In this document: piece after piece, positions 45,001 through 55,540 of the stretch | Layout: the number at the start of each line of letters is the position of its first letter | How positions within the stretch are numbered: the stretch's first letter is position 1 | From: Turritopsis dohrnii | Taxonomy: Eukaryota > Cnidaria > Hydrozoa > Anthoathecata > Oceaniidae | DNA length: 64,000 bases | Direction of reading: 5' to 3' | Assembly (NCBI GenBank): GCA_027922465.2 | Contig: BQMF02000028.1 | Location: 310,001-374,000, forward strand | Position numbers and translations under genes: made by a program | Notes under the pieces: model-generated | Told to the model about the DNA's origin: nothing | Seen by the model: the letters and a program-made list of their open reading frames with translations, nothing else | Databases searched by the model: none

Positions 45001-45227
45001 CTAACGAAACAATCAAAATCGATAACATACGATGAGAATCGATGTGCACAAGCACCGTAACTTTGAGGCCTTATTACTCGAAAATTGCAGGTGGAAAACT
45101 TGGGAACTTGTCGAATTTGAAATCTACTCACTGAAAAACGCCAAAAACAGGAAAATCAGTTGGTTCTGAGAGGGAAGTCACGAAAAGTATTTTTCAGAGC
45201 TTTTCTAATGTGATGGATCATGGTCTA

Positions 45228-46194
45228 ATATTGACGAGTCCACAAGTAACAATCTAATGCGTGTCCATTGTATACTCAGGAGTTATTTCTCAGAGGAGAA
45301 AAGCGAAGTAGTTGTTGAACATTCATAAACGTGAAAGCTGTTTCATTGTGTAGGGAGTTATGTGATGTTTCTGAACAAAACGATATACCCTGGGTGAACC
45401 TTATGTCTGTGCTGATGGATTCTTGCAGTGTAATGTGTGGTTCGAAAAGTGGCGTCGAAGCAAGGTTGAGAAGGAATAAAGCTCCTCATCTTCTACATAT
45501 CAATGGTAACTCTTGTCACCATATCCATAATGCAACAAAAATGTTTTGTAAACCTTTCAATAATGTAAAGTGGTCTACCAATGTTTGAGACTACATGAGA
45601 GAAGTTAGTTTTCTACTGGGCATCAAATTCACAATGCCTGAACATTTTGTTAAACATTGTTGGCTTTCCTGTTAGAACGATTCAGCTAGCAACTTAGAGA
45701 AACTTGACTTTCACACGATTTTCTACTCCGCGTTTCTGCAAGGTGAAGATAAAGTGCTGTACAAGTCAGAAGTGGAATCCATCAATGTTGTCATCACGCG
45801 ATTCTTCCATGAAGGATTGAAGACTGAGCTGATCCTAAATTGTTATGTCTCTGTCCTGCCCATGATGTAAAAATATGTTATGCTGTTGGAAATGACAGCC
45901 CCGATCATTCATCTTTTGCATGAAAAGCAAATTGAGATTTTCAGAAACTTCTTAGTTTGCTTTTGTAAACCAGGGAGTGTATGGTCCTTAAGCGCTTCGA
46001 AGCTGAAATCACTAAAACTAACTAACAACATATTGGCTAAGAAGAAAGAAATGTATGTTGGCGGCAAGAATTTCTGTTGTATTCAGCAAAGCACACAAAA
46101 TGAAGTTATTGATTCTTTTATGTCAGACGTATCCACTAGCCACACAACTACCACTGAATACCTGCAGATAAAATTGACATTAACAAATCTGTTA
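45228..46194 (+). pseudogene. Decayed hAT relic 2, middle segment
   Basis: Reading begins ESTSNNLMRVHC at 45231 and passes IPWVNLMSVLMDSCSVMCG, HLLHINGNSCHHIHN and later KLTLTNLLLY near 46185. Each block aligns with relic 1 (10570-11700). Stops and shifts are frequent (about 45330, 45588, 45870). It is interrupted at TA (46193-46194) by the Tigger element. Confidence 0.75.
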
Positions 46195-46655
46195 CTTTAT
46201 TGGTACAAACTTTCCCGGGGAGAAAGTTTCGCGTTTTTGCGGGGTTTTTTGCCAATTTCGCGAAAATAAATCCCCGCGAAAACGACCAGCATGAAAATTC
46301 GCGAAATTTTATTTTACGCAAAATGCAAGAAAAATGAGATTTGCAAAAGTTAAATCGAAAAAAAAACAAGGAAAAAAAAGTTTATTATGTTGTTTCTTTG
46401 TGCACTGCAAAAACGAAAGGAGAAAGAAAAGGATAAACAACCTCAAGAAGACACTGACATGACTGTTACAGGAGAAGTTTTTTTCAAATATATTTTTCTC
46501 GCTCCTTTTTAGGCTCAGAAGCCATGAGCCATATTTTTCATAAGCTAATGTTGCTTTGAAAATAAATGAAGTCGTAAACTTCTCCATTGAAAATTGTCGC
46601 AAAATATCTTGCAGGTATTCTGAATTTTCGTTTTTCTTCTTTTTCGTAGAAACTA

Positions 46656-49600
46656 CCGTAAAGCGGGGTGACTTGAAACACCCGGGGTGACTTGAAACAG
46701 CGCCAAAAAAACGTTATTTCTCATGAAATAATGAATGAAACTCCGAATTTTTTTCAAATTCCATTCGGAGACTATCTAGCGCAACATTCGATAGAAACAT
46801 TTCATTAATCAAGGAAGTTCTTCGGAAGCTGAAGATGAACAAAGCGCCGAAAATCAGTACCCCTGTAAAATAGCACGTCACGCCGATACAGCATATCACC
46901 AAATATAATTTTTTTTACATTTGTAAAATAGAAAGGTCAAAGGGAGTAATTCCAGAATTTTATCAAAAAATATTTAAAACTAGTATCCCGTGTAAAAACT
47001 TTTTACTGTTGCATTTCTCAAAACGACGCATCGCTCACACCCGTGTCAAACATTTATAGAAATAAAAAGTTATCATAATCGGCGCTGTGCATACCACTTC
47101 TAATTTAGGGAGTGAAATATTTAACTTTTTTTAAACGGTTTTTCCTACATATTTGAAGTAAGGCTACGCAGAGGCAGCACTATTTTTTAATCTAACGTCA
47201 TTATTAAAATGTCGTAAGATTTCAGTTCATCGTGAAAAGAGAAAGAGGTGATTACGAAACATAAAATGTAGATTTTGACACAGGCACAAAAAAAAACCTC
47301 ATGTCACGATGGATGAAGTGACTGCTGTATTTGTTGGTTAAGATGGCGCATAGGTTTGCTGCAATAGGTCGGAATTTTTTTCTTACAGTCTTTAGTGATA
47401 ATGGGTGGTAAACAAAGCTGCCTTGGTGTGTAGTGAAAAATAAAAATGCCAAAGGAAATATGAATGGCAAACGGAATTATACCTGCTAACGTTGCTTCTT
47501 TACTGCAATAAGATTCGATAGCATTCGTTATTTCATTAGTCAGTTCTTTACCAAACACCCTTCATATTACAATGTCGAATTTATTTATTCTTTCATAATT
47601 AATTTTACCTAAAAAAGAAGATTTCTATTAATCATAAAAACATATTTAGCTACATATACGCACAAACAAAAGCAAACTAAAAGAACGAACGCAAACTTGA
47701 AGCAAACATATGGGTAGGAACAGGGAATATTTATTAAAAGATCATGAGTTTAGCTTCAGCCTACCAAACAGTCAAAAAAGAAATAAAAGATATGTTATGA
47801 AGAAGAATAAAAACGCCATGTAAATGATATGCGGAATTATACCTGCTAATGTTGCTTTTTTATCCACTAAGATTCGATACCATTCGTTATTTTAATAGTC
47901 TTTTCTTTACCAAAACACTCAAGCATTTAGACTTGTTAAATTCTTTCGTAATTATTTTAAACTATAATATATATAAAAAAGAAGATTTCCATGAGCAATG
48001 AAAACCATATCATAATAAACAAAATGCTACACATACACACAAACAAAAAAGGAAAGCAAAATAAAACAAAACACTAACTTGATTTCTTATCCAAATTGGA
48101 ATGCAAGCATAGAAAAAGTTATTAAATTATCATGAGTATAGTTCCAGCCTACCAAATAGTCAAAAATGAATTAAATGGAAAAAGACGAAAACAGTCTCAA
48201 AACTTTGATTTTTGATTCAGTTCTTCCGTGAATTTACTTATACTTACGATACTTTTACGATACCATCTTTCTCTGAAAACGACTAAAACAATAAAATTAA
48301 AGATCTTCGTTTTAAAAAAAACTATCTTCGTGTTCGTGAAGTTTTTTGTTTTTGTTTTTACTGCTACAAAATGATCGTTAACCAATTTCGAACGAAGAAC
48401 ATTGCATTGCTTGTGCTTCTCCATTGACGTTTTTCGGCAGATTTTCAGTGTGAAACCAAAAAAGAACCAAACGGAGGAGCATATACTAATCGTGGATGTG
48501 CACACAGTACACTCAGTTACTCACTTTCTAAAGATGCCGTATTGAATTTTCCATAGAAACATTTCGTCCCCAAGTTAAAAACTGGATGCACAGCGCGTAT
48601 TAGGATATAGATTGACAGAAATATATGCCATTGAAATGTTTCGTTTTTTTTCACTCGATACACTTCGTCTCTTCGATTATTGCATAAATATTCTTATCAA
48701 TTATCATGCAATCGAATCATTGATGTGTGATAAAGTTCAGCCGATGGAGTTTCAAAGGTAGTATAAGTTATTTGGTAATTATTATAAGTTCCATTAATAG
48801 AAAGGGTCAATAATCTAAGAATTGAACCTCAATAGACTCGTTTTATAAGTACCATAACTGAATACTAATCAGAATTCTGAACAAATCGGTGGTGCAATTA
48901 TATCCTCCGTTCAAGGCTATGGGCACACTATTACTTATTGTGAAATTGGCGATAGACGGGCCGCATGTTGTTACTTTTACAATTTCATACTTAACCTCGT
49001 TACCAGGGCTTCTTCTTGACGCCGTTTCATACTCCATATACATGTCATATGCAATGGCGCAATAAATTCGCGTAATCCGGTTGAAATGATGAAGCGCTTG
49101 TGTGGAAAAAACAAAGACGATGGATCAATTTCTAAATGAAATCTCTATCAAAATGGTAAAGGAAGTATATCCTCAACCAAGAGAAGCACGAAAAAGAAAG
49201 TTGGATACTCTGAAACAGGAATTTTATTATATATATTCAATTTACAAGTTTTAAGTAAGTACAGTCGTGTAAACTAGCTATATATTCAAATTCATCTTAC
49301 CTGCTTTTGATATTGTTTCTGAAACAATTACGTTATCACAAGCTTAATGATTTTAATGGCTTCAGATAACTTATTTTTTACAATGTTTAAACATTCTGAA
49401 ATTTTGAGTTTTCAAAATTTACTAACACTCTCCATCACTTAATAAAAATAAAACTTGCAATAACAAATTATTTTAATTTATGTTTTATACGCAAGTAATC
49501 GTAGATCACACGTTTTCTGTTTTGGCGCTCTATACAACAACATTTTTGTTCAAACAGCACTGTTTCAAGTCACCCCCGCACGATAAATTTCAGTAGGTGT

Positions 49601-49783
49601 ACTTTGTGAAGCAATAACTTGAGATGGCATGCATCAATTAGTTTGAACACTTCGTTATCTGAAAGACAAAAGATGAATGGACCTTTTTTCAAAATGTCAT
49701 AGTAATTACTTTCTTAGATTAAAATTATGAGCAAATCTTTTCAAAAAACGGCGTTTTTTGTTTCAAGTCACCCCGTTTTACGG
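46656..49783. mobile_element. TIR element CCGTAAA, TA-flanked
   Basis: Inverted repeats of 25 bases with one mismatch (CCGTAAAGCGGGGTGACTTG at 46656 onward; complement at 49759-49783) are flanked by TA (46654-46655 and 49784-49785). GGGGTGACTTGAAACA is repeated just inside the left end, and a related GTTTCAAGTCACCCCC lies near 49561. The TA target and ends fit a mariner/Tc1-type nonautonomous element. The interior has no recognised gene and contains a Helitron. Confidence 0.85.
46980..48610 (-). mobile_element. Degenerate Helitron H8
   Basis: On the minus strand it starts TCTATATCCTAATACGCG at 48610 (A upstream) and ends ACACGGGATACTAG at 46980 followed by T, with the GTAAAAAGTTTTTAC hairpin at about 46992-47008. 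The minus-strand 5' module (48380-48500) matches the one in H2. A plus-strand 5'-like module at 47073-47180 suggests internal rearrangement. It is noncoding. Confidence 0.72.
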
Positions 49784-49785
49784 TA

Positions 49786-51310
49786 CGACTTTAAAAAAAG
49801 CAATCAGTTCGGAAAATTCCAGTGAATCAAAAGGGCTCGGCACAATTGACAGCAATGCAATCGATAAAGAAGTATTAGCAGTAAAAAAAGATTGTGTTCC
49901 GTATCAGAAATGGACACCGTCTGATCGGTTCAAGATAGGCAATCAGAGAATGGAAACATTTCAGCAGTTCGTAAATCCAAAGCTAAATTTCCCTGTCTAA
50001 ATGAAAGTACTGTGCGTGATTTTAAGAAAAGGTGTGCTGCAAAGGAGAAAAGAGAGGTGAAAAAATTGATCACTAAGTACTCATCAGAGACTGGCCGTCC
50101 ACTATTACTAGGAGATTTGGACAGTATGGTTCAGACATACATTAGACAGCTAAGCAGTCCCAGGAGCGTCATAAACAGAGCCATTGCAAACGCCACAGCC
50201 AAAGCTCTTTTGAACCGCTACCCTAACATCGTTGGTGAAATTGACCTGTCTTCCTCATCCTGGGCCCAGAACTTGTTCAGAAGAATGGGCTATAGAAGGC
50301 GCAGAAAACCTTCTTCGGCTGTGGAGATACCAGATGCTGCCAGAAAGGAAATCGAATATTTGTTTCTTCATTCACTTGTTGATACTGTAGAAAAATACCA
50401 AATTCCATTGTCGCTCATTCTGAATTTGGACCAAACTCCCTTGAAGTATGTTCCTGTTGGCAACGAGATGAGGGCTTTGAGTGGTACAAAAAGTGTCACA
50501 GTAGAACTGGAGCATTCGCCATCACCATGCACGGTGAATTTTTACCCATGCATCTAATTTACAAAGTAAAGACAGTACAAAGTCTACCAAGATTCAAGTT
50601 TCCCGATGGCTTTTGTCTCAGTGCTAACGAGAAACATTATTCTAACAGACATGAATCTTTGAAGTACCTAAAGGAAGTGATTGTACCATACGTTAAGAAA
50701 CAACGCTCAATTGAAGGTCTGGATGAAAACCGAAACGCTTTAGTCATAATTGATGTTTTCACTGTGCAAATGACCCCTGAAGTCCTTGTCAGTTACAGGG
50801 AATATAACGTCTGTGTCAAAAATGTTCCGGCCAATATGACGAAGTACTATCAACGGCTCCACTTGACGGTGAATCGAGAGGCAAAACGTTTCCTGAAACA
50901 AAAGTTTGTCGATTGGTACTCTCATCAAGTTACAGCCCAACTCAATGAAGGTAAAGTCTAAGATAGCATCAAAGTCCCACTGAAACTATCAATCATAAAA
51001 CCATTAGCTGCTGGATTGATCGTCAAATTCTACAATTTTATGAGTTCGGACAGCGGAAAGAAGCACATCAACAGCCGATGGCAGGCAACCAGAATTACAG
51101 ATGCCATAGAGATGGGTAAAGCAAACTTTCCACCAATAGACCCTTTTCATGATCTGGATCTGTTACTTCCTTCAGCCAAGGCAACACTAGCAATTAGATT
51201 AATGATCGCTATACCGGAAGAACAGATCGGCTGCGATGATGATGACGATGAAGAAGATAACTTTCCAAGCGATTCAGAGTGAGAGTATGATGAAAGAAAT
51301 GCTTTTGATG
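49786..51310 (+). pseudogene. Tigger 1 transposase, inactive
   Basis: An acceptor-like TTTCGTAG lies just left of the 3.1-kb insertion. The reading starts TTLKKAISSEN and includes the DNA-binding helix region WTPSDRFKIGNQRMETF. After a frameshift near 49985 come DFKKRCAAKEKREVKKL, GRPLLLGDLDSMVQTYI and WAQNLFRRMGYRRR (CENP-B-like). Catalytic blocks are LNLDQTPLKYVPVG (first Asp) and LVIIDVFTVQMTPE (second Asp). The third block, expected as QPVDLTVN, reads QRLHLTVN, so the third Asp is His. Further shifts lie near 50530 and 50960, and it ends in an acidic tail. Compared with the copy at 62444-64000 it is clearly the more decayed. Confidence 0.85.
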
Positions 51311-51566
51311 TATTTGAGTAGTGATAGTTACCAGAAAAAATAGTAAAAAAACATGGTTACAAAGACATATATATGTCTCCTTACCTTTTTGAAAATCTTA
51401 ACTTTTTTGGAAACGCGAAAGTTTATTTCACGCGAAACGCAGGTTTATGATAGAACGCGAAAGTTTATTTTACGAGAAATACGTTGTAATCGGGCATTCG
51501 CGAAAGTTAATCCCTGAAATTTCTCATTTTTTTGCTTTCTCCCTGCGAACGTTTGTACCAATAAAG

Positions 51567-51990
51567 TACTTCGCGCAATCACCGCCATTAGTCCTGCTGC
51601 CCGTGGTCATGAGATTACGTTGCGCTACCTCTTAAAGATTCTCGACTTCGTCACAAATGTTCTGACAGATGACGAATTGGAAAACTATCACCGTGAAATT
51701 TGCAGTGCTGAAACCATTTGATGATAAAGGAAACGAGACACAGATGGACCAATGGTGGGGTGCTGTGTCAAAATTGGGTGATTTCCTGTCACTTAGCAAA
51801 ATGGCTCTGTCAATTTTAACATGCTTCCATGGTCCATAAGTAGAGAGCAGTTTTAATGTCATGAACGATATCATCTATAGGTGCCCTGGTCATCTGGACA
51901 TTAAAACGTACAGTGCCGTTCAGTCTGTTAAATATTCCTTATGTGTGATTGGTAAAGAGTTTTCTCCAGCTGTAATCTTGGTATAGCAAT
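51567..51990 (+). pseudogene. Decayed hAT relic 2, C-terminal segment
   Basis: After the Tigger element the hAT coding resumes and shows MALSILTCFHGP, a stop, VESSFNVMNDIIY and KTYSAVQSVKYSL. This aligns with the dimerisation block of relic 1 (12060-12210: SVLSIFHSPNVESSFSVMGD). It therefore completes a transposase gene that is now spread over 23 kb. Confidence 0.78.
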
Positions 51991-52003
51991 TACCGAAAAT
52001 AAA

Positions 52004-52514
52004 TTGAATCTACCAATTTCAGAGCCTATATGGTCCAGCCAGATAAGTTACCCATATGTCTTTGTTGGGTCTGAAGCATTCTCATTGAGAACGAATCTAA
52101 TGAAGCCTTACCCTAGGGAAGTATTAGGAATGAAAGAACAGATATTCAAGTACAGATTATCTGGATGTAGACAGATAATTGAGAACACATTTGGAATATT
52201 GGCTTCAAGATTTCGCATTTGTAGAAGACCAATTATAGCCAGGGAAGAAATAGCCATTGCCGTTGCGAAAGCTTACATAGTTTTGTATAGTTATTTAATG
52301 GACAATAACATTGTCCATCAGAAATGATCAACACAGAAACGATGGAAGGAACACGATCTGGTACTTGGTGTAAAACGGAAGAATCTGGTGAATTGGTGCC
52401 TTTGAGGGGGGAACTTAGGCTCTAATAACTATTCAAAGAATGCTAAAACTGTTCGGGAACATTTCAAGGGCTTTTTCTCTGAAGGTCAAGGACAAGTTCT
52501 TTGGCAAATGTAGC
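52004..52514 (+). pseudogene. PIF/Harbinger nuclease, C-terminal fragment
   Basis: The frame from 52004 reads YPYVFVGSEAFSLRTNLMKP, then SGCRQIIENTFGILASRFRI and ARRPI-like CRRPIIAREEIA. These are the hallmark C-terminal blocks of PIF/Harbinger DDE nucleases (usually VGDEAFPL, with the catalytic-region Asp, here Ser). After a stop at 52327, other frames carry TVREHFKGFFSEGQGQVLW, the usual family tail. The N-terminal part with the first catalytic Asp is missing. It begins at the end of hAT relic 2 with no visible terminal repeat. Confidence 0.8.
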
Positions 52515-52520
52515 CAGGAG

Positions 52521-52559
52521 ACCCAGCTACATTCTCTCAAAGTCGAGAAGTAGCTGGGT
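52521..52559. repeat. Strong hairpin downstream of the Harbinger fragment
   Basis: ACCCAGCTAC (52521-52530) pairs with GTAGCTGGGT (52550-52559), and an inner TTCTC pairs with GAGAA. It lies a few bases past the coding end and could be the palindromic tip of a mobile element. Confidence 0.7.
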
Positions 52560-52879
52560 TCAAACGCTGACAGTTGAAAAAATAGTATGAATAAATTCAA
52601 ATTCAAAATTTTAAAAATTGGCGGTAAACATGCATAATTATTACATCAACAGCATAAACATTACGAATAATTAAGTGAATTAAATATGGCTGAAACATCA
52701 ATAAATAAAAAATTTTGAAGTTTATAGTTAACAGCTTCTTGATAAAAAAAGAAAAACGAAGGAGCTCCCCTGCGTGAAAGGAATTATAATATAAAACACA
52801 TTTTAAAAAACAACTTAGTTTCTCAAGATGATGTTATTTTGTGTTGAATCTATGGACAATCAAATAAATATCAACTAGA

Positions 52880-53807
52880 CACCAAGGCGGCGATGCTCGC
52901 CACCCATGTTCAGCCTTCGTTGTATCACCACCTGCGTTGTATCACCACCTGCTCCAAATTATTGCCCATAAAACCAGCGGTTAGACTTCCTTTGCTGCTG
53001 GCTTTATCGCTTAATAAAGCTCATTTGCACGTGAAGAGAAATATGTTCCTGGTGTTTCAAATCTTGCATCTTCTTAACCCGTTTATTGTCGCGGTCGCAT
53101 TTAAAATGTCAGCAGACTTTCTTGCTTTACACAATGCATTCCGAACACGAACTTCACATGGTTTTTCTTTACGATTTTAAACCAATCAAATATCAGTTTC
53201 ACAATACACTCAAAACGCTAAGAGAAAAAACTTTTCAATTATTAAATTTTGTTTTACGCGCTATAACATGGGTAACATGGTTTCTCTTGCAAAGATCACA
53301 CGAGAGGAGAGAAAAATGCACGTGCAGAATGAATGAAGTGAATAAAAAACGTTCGATCAGATTAAAAAAGATTAAAAGAAATTGATTAAAAGAAATTAAC
53401 ACAACTATTAAGACAAAAGCAAAAAATATTTTGATTGCTCGAAAAAAAGTTCACCGGTCTCAGACAGTCAGGCAAGTGTTAGGATACACTGGCAAATCGA
53501 ACATGCTGCCGCATTCTGTCACTGCTGCTTTTTGTCCAAAATATTTAATCAGTTAGTTTCTTTGTATTAAGTCGATGCATTTTTTTCAAAGCCAAGTCAA
53601 CGTGGAATATAAAACTAACAATAATGATAAAAACAAAACGTTATTCCTATTAGTTCATCAGCCAAAAAAAGTCACGTTTGATTGGGGTTGCAATGTATTT
53701 GCTTCGAACTCACGTCGCACACAAAAAATCAATCTACCATTTTGCGTGAATTACGAACAAACAAACAGGCAGACAGACGGAGGATCTGCTTTTAATATGT
53801 AGACTAG
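52880..53807. mobile_element. Helitron-family fragments
   Basis: 52885-52925 (GATGCTCGCCACCCATGTTC) matches H2 at about 1115-1135. 53640-53700 in reverse complement matches the interior of units H3-H5 (CCCCAATCAAACGTGAC against CCCCAATCGAACGCGAC). At 53803-53830 CTAG preceded on the minus strand by the GTAAAAACTTTTTAC hairpin forms a Helitron 3' end that points right. Boundaries between the pieces are not resolved. Confidence 0.55.
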
Positions 53808-55075
53808 TAACCTGTGTAAAAAGTTTTTACGGGTGCTGTTAAAGAATGGGTTTTATCAATCACCTAATAAACATCAACAATCATCACCATGGTGTCAGCC
53901 TTGTAAAATTTGCATAGGTGATTGAGTTCATAAGCAACATTTGCCTCATTCTTTCAAACATTATTATAAGAGTTCTAACCAAAAAGTTGGGCCGAAATTG
54001 TTAGATGAACATATTCGAGAGGAAGACAGCAAAACAAAGTGGAGCGAAAATGCAAGTCCTCCTATGCTAAGATTGTTTGTTATTCAATATCATATGATAC
54101 GATACAGAAACATTTCATTTCCAAAAAACTTTTAATAATATTCTGATGAATCATGATATCTCAATAATTTGTATGGATTGGAGCCAGGTGGAACAATTCG
54201 TATAAAATTGACTGTCAGCTACATCATTGACGATATAAATGGTCCGTTATTTCCGATCTAAAAGAAAACAGACGTCTTATTTTGTACAACCTGTGTAGTA
54301 TTCATATATTTCAGATATAATGACAAACTCAATTTTACTTACCAATTCACGGTAATTTTATGTAATTTTAAGGCAGCAAAGTTTCAGCTTGATTTTAAAA
54401 TGTTTCCATCAGGTTATTTATATGATTTACAAACTAAAAAAAATCATCATCAACATTCTATATCAACATGTAGAATAATGTTTCAATTAGATATTTTGAA
54501 ATGATATTGATTCACATAGGTAAAATCACAGTGAACTTTAGTGGATCATGTCAATTAAACTAAGAAAAGACAAAAATTGATAGTAAAACATATATTCTCC
54601 AACTGATAAATAACAAACTAAACAAACTAACTCTACCCTGTAGGCATTGCAACACTTATTCTAAATCACTTTAAAAAGAAGTTTCAAAACGTATGTTCTT
54701 AACTATCTATCTATCTTATTATACTAATCGCTTATTCCTACAGCGTAGAATTATTTAAGATTTTTATAATATCATTTAACAATTTATTTTTGTTATTTTT
54801 TCAAAATTTTTGTGCTTTGGTGGCACATTACCTGTGCGGTCTTTTCCGCCATTCCGGGCCCACACCTTGAACGCATGTTCAGTTTTTGAGCCCGGATGTT
54901 TTTCAGGATATCTCGCAAAATCAACGAAAGTTAAGTGTAAATAAAAACAATAATAAACACATTCTGGTTTCTCGGAATATAGTTGAGACTATCAGATTCG
55001 AGCTTACAGTAAAAGTCAACCACAAATTGTTGAAATAGTCTTTTACCTTTTAAGATGGTTAGTTATAAAAAGACC
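53808..55075. other. Noncoding stretch with one Helitron-like start
   Basis: No gene is seen. At 54714 TCTTATTATACTAATCGC preceded by A matches the 5' end of the Helitron family; no matching 3' end follows. Confidence 0.5.
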
Positions 55076-55262
55076 GACGAGCTGGAACACGGGGACGTAC
55101 ATGTGACGTACAAGAACACACAGGTGACACACAAGAACGTACGACAACGTACGACGAAGCACAGGTTACACACGACTACATACGAGTGACGTACAGGTTA
55201 CACACAAGGACGTACGAGTGACGTACGTGTCACACACAAGACGTACGAGTGACGTACAGGTG
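55076..55262. repeat. Tandem repeat with GACGTACGAGTGACGTAC
   Basis: Five to six imperfect units of about 30 bases combine GTACGAGTGACGTACAGGT with TACACACAAG. The TGACGTAC cores are CRE-like, but repeat structure is the safer reading. Confidence 0.8.
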
Positions 55263-55379
55263 TGGAAATGAAAGCAACGCATCTGCTGTGTCTTTTCTTC
55301 CCCTTGACACAATTTTCTGACCACATTACAAGTTTTTGCATGCTAGCATATAGAATGTGTTGCAAGAACATTTTTTATA

Positions 55380-55475
55380 CAGTCAACTCTAATTCAAACT
55401 TGTGTAATTCGAACTTTTCGTAATTCGAACAAATTTCAAATCCCACTGAGAGTTCGAATTAGAGAGAGTTGACTG
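55380..55475. mobile_element. 96-base foldback MITE, pogo-like ends
   Basis: CAGTCAACTCTAATTC at the left pairs with GAATTAGAGAGAGTTGACTG at the right, flanked by TA (55378-55379 and 55476-55477). TAATTCGAAC or its near match occurs three times in the middle. The CAGT start and TA target are typical of pogo-type MITEs. Confidence 0.85.
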
Positions 55476-55540
55476 TAGTATCTTTTACTTAGTTTGTAAA
55501 CAGCCTATTCATTGAAATAATTAGCGCTTAGTGTGAACAT

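Larger units (their letters stand above)
29369..45227 (+). mobile_element. Academ-like transposon D, containing other elements
   Basis: The left end TAGACCACGATCC (29369) and right end GGATCATGGTCTA (45215-45227) are the tips of a diverged inverted repeat of roughly 200 bases (shared phrases GTGACYTCCCTCWCAGAACCAA and AAGTTCCCAAGTTTTYC). The flanking duplication is ATA (29366-29368 and 45228-45230). The insertion splits hAT relic 2 cleanly. The left repeat of D is itself broken by element B (29536-37701), and its coding region by a pogo-like element (about 39905-43265). D's own sequence is about 4.3 kb. Confidence 0.8.
46195..51566 (+). mobile_element. Tigger/pogo element 1, interrupted
   Basis: The ends are CTTTATTGGTACAAAC (46195) and its complement (51551-51566), flanked by TA (46193-46194 and 51567-51568). 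Subterminal arrays of CGCGAAAATAAATCCCCGCG-like sequence follow the left end, as in the Tigger copy at 62036. It splits hAT relic 2. It carries a plus-strand transposase pseudogene and a 3.1-kb element inserted ahead of the coding region. Confidence 0.88.

Noticed and set aside
55076..55262. Array of CRE (TGACGTAC) regulatory sites
   Set aside because: The sites recur because a 30-base unit is tandemly repeated; there is no gene nearby whose promoter this would be.
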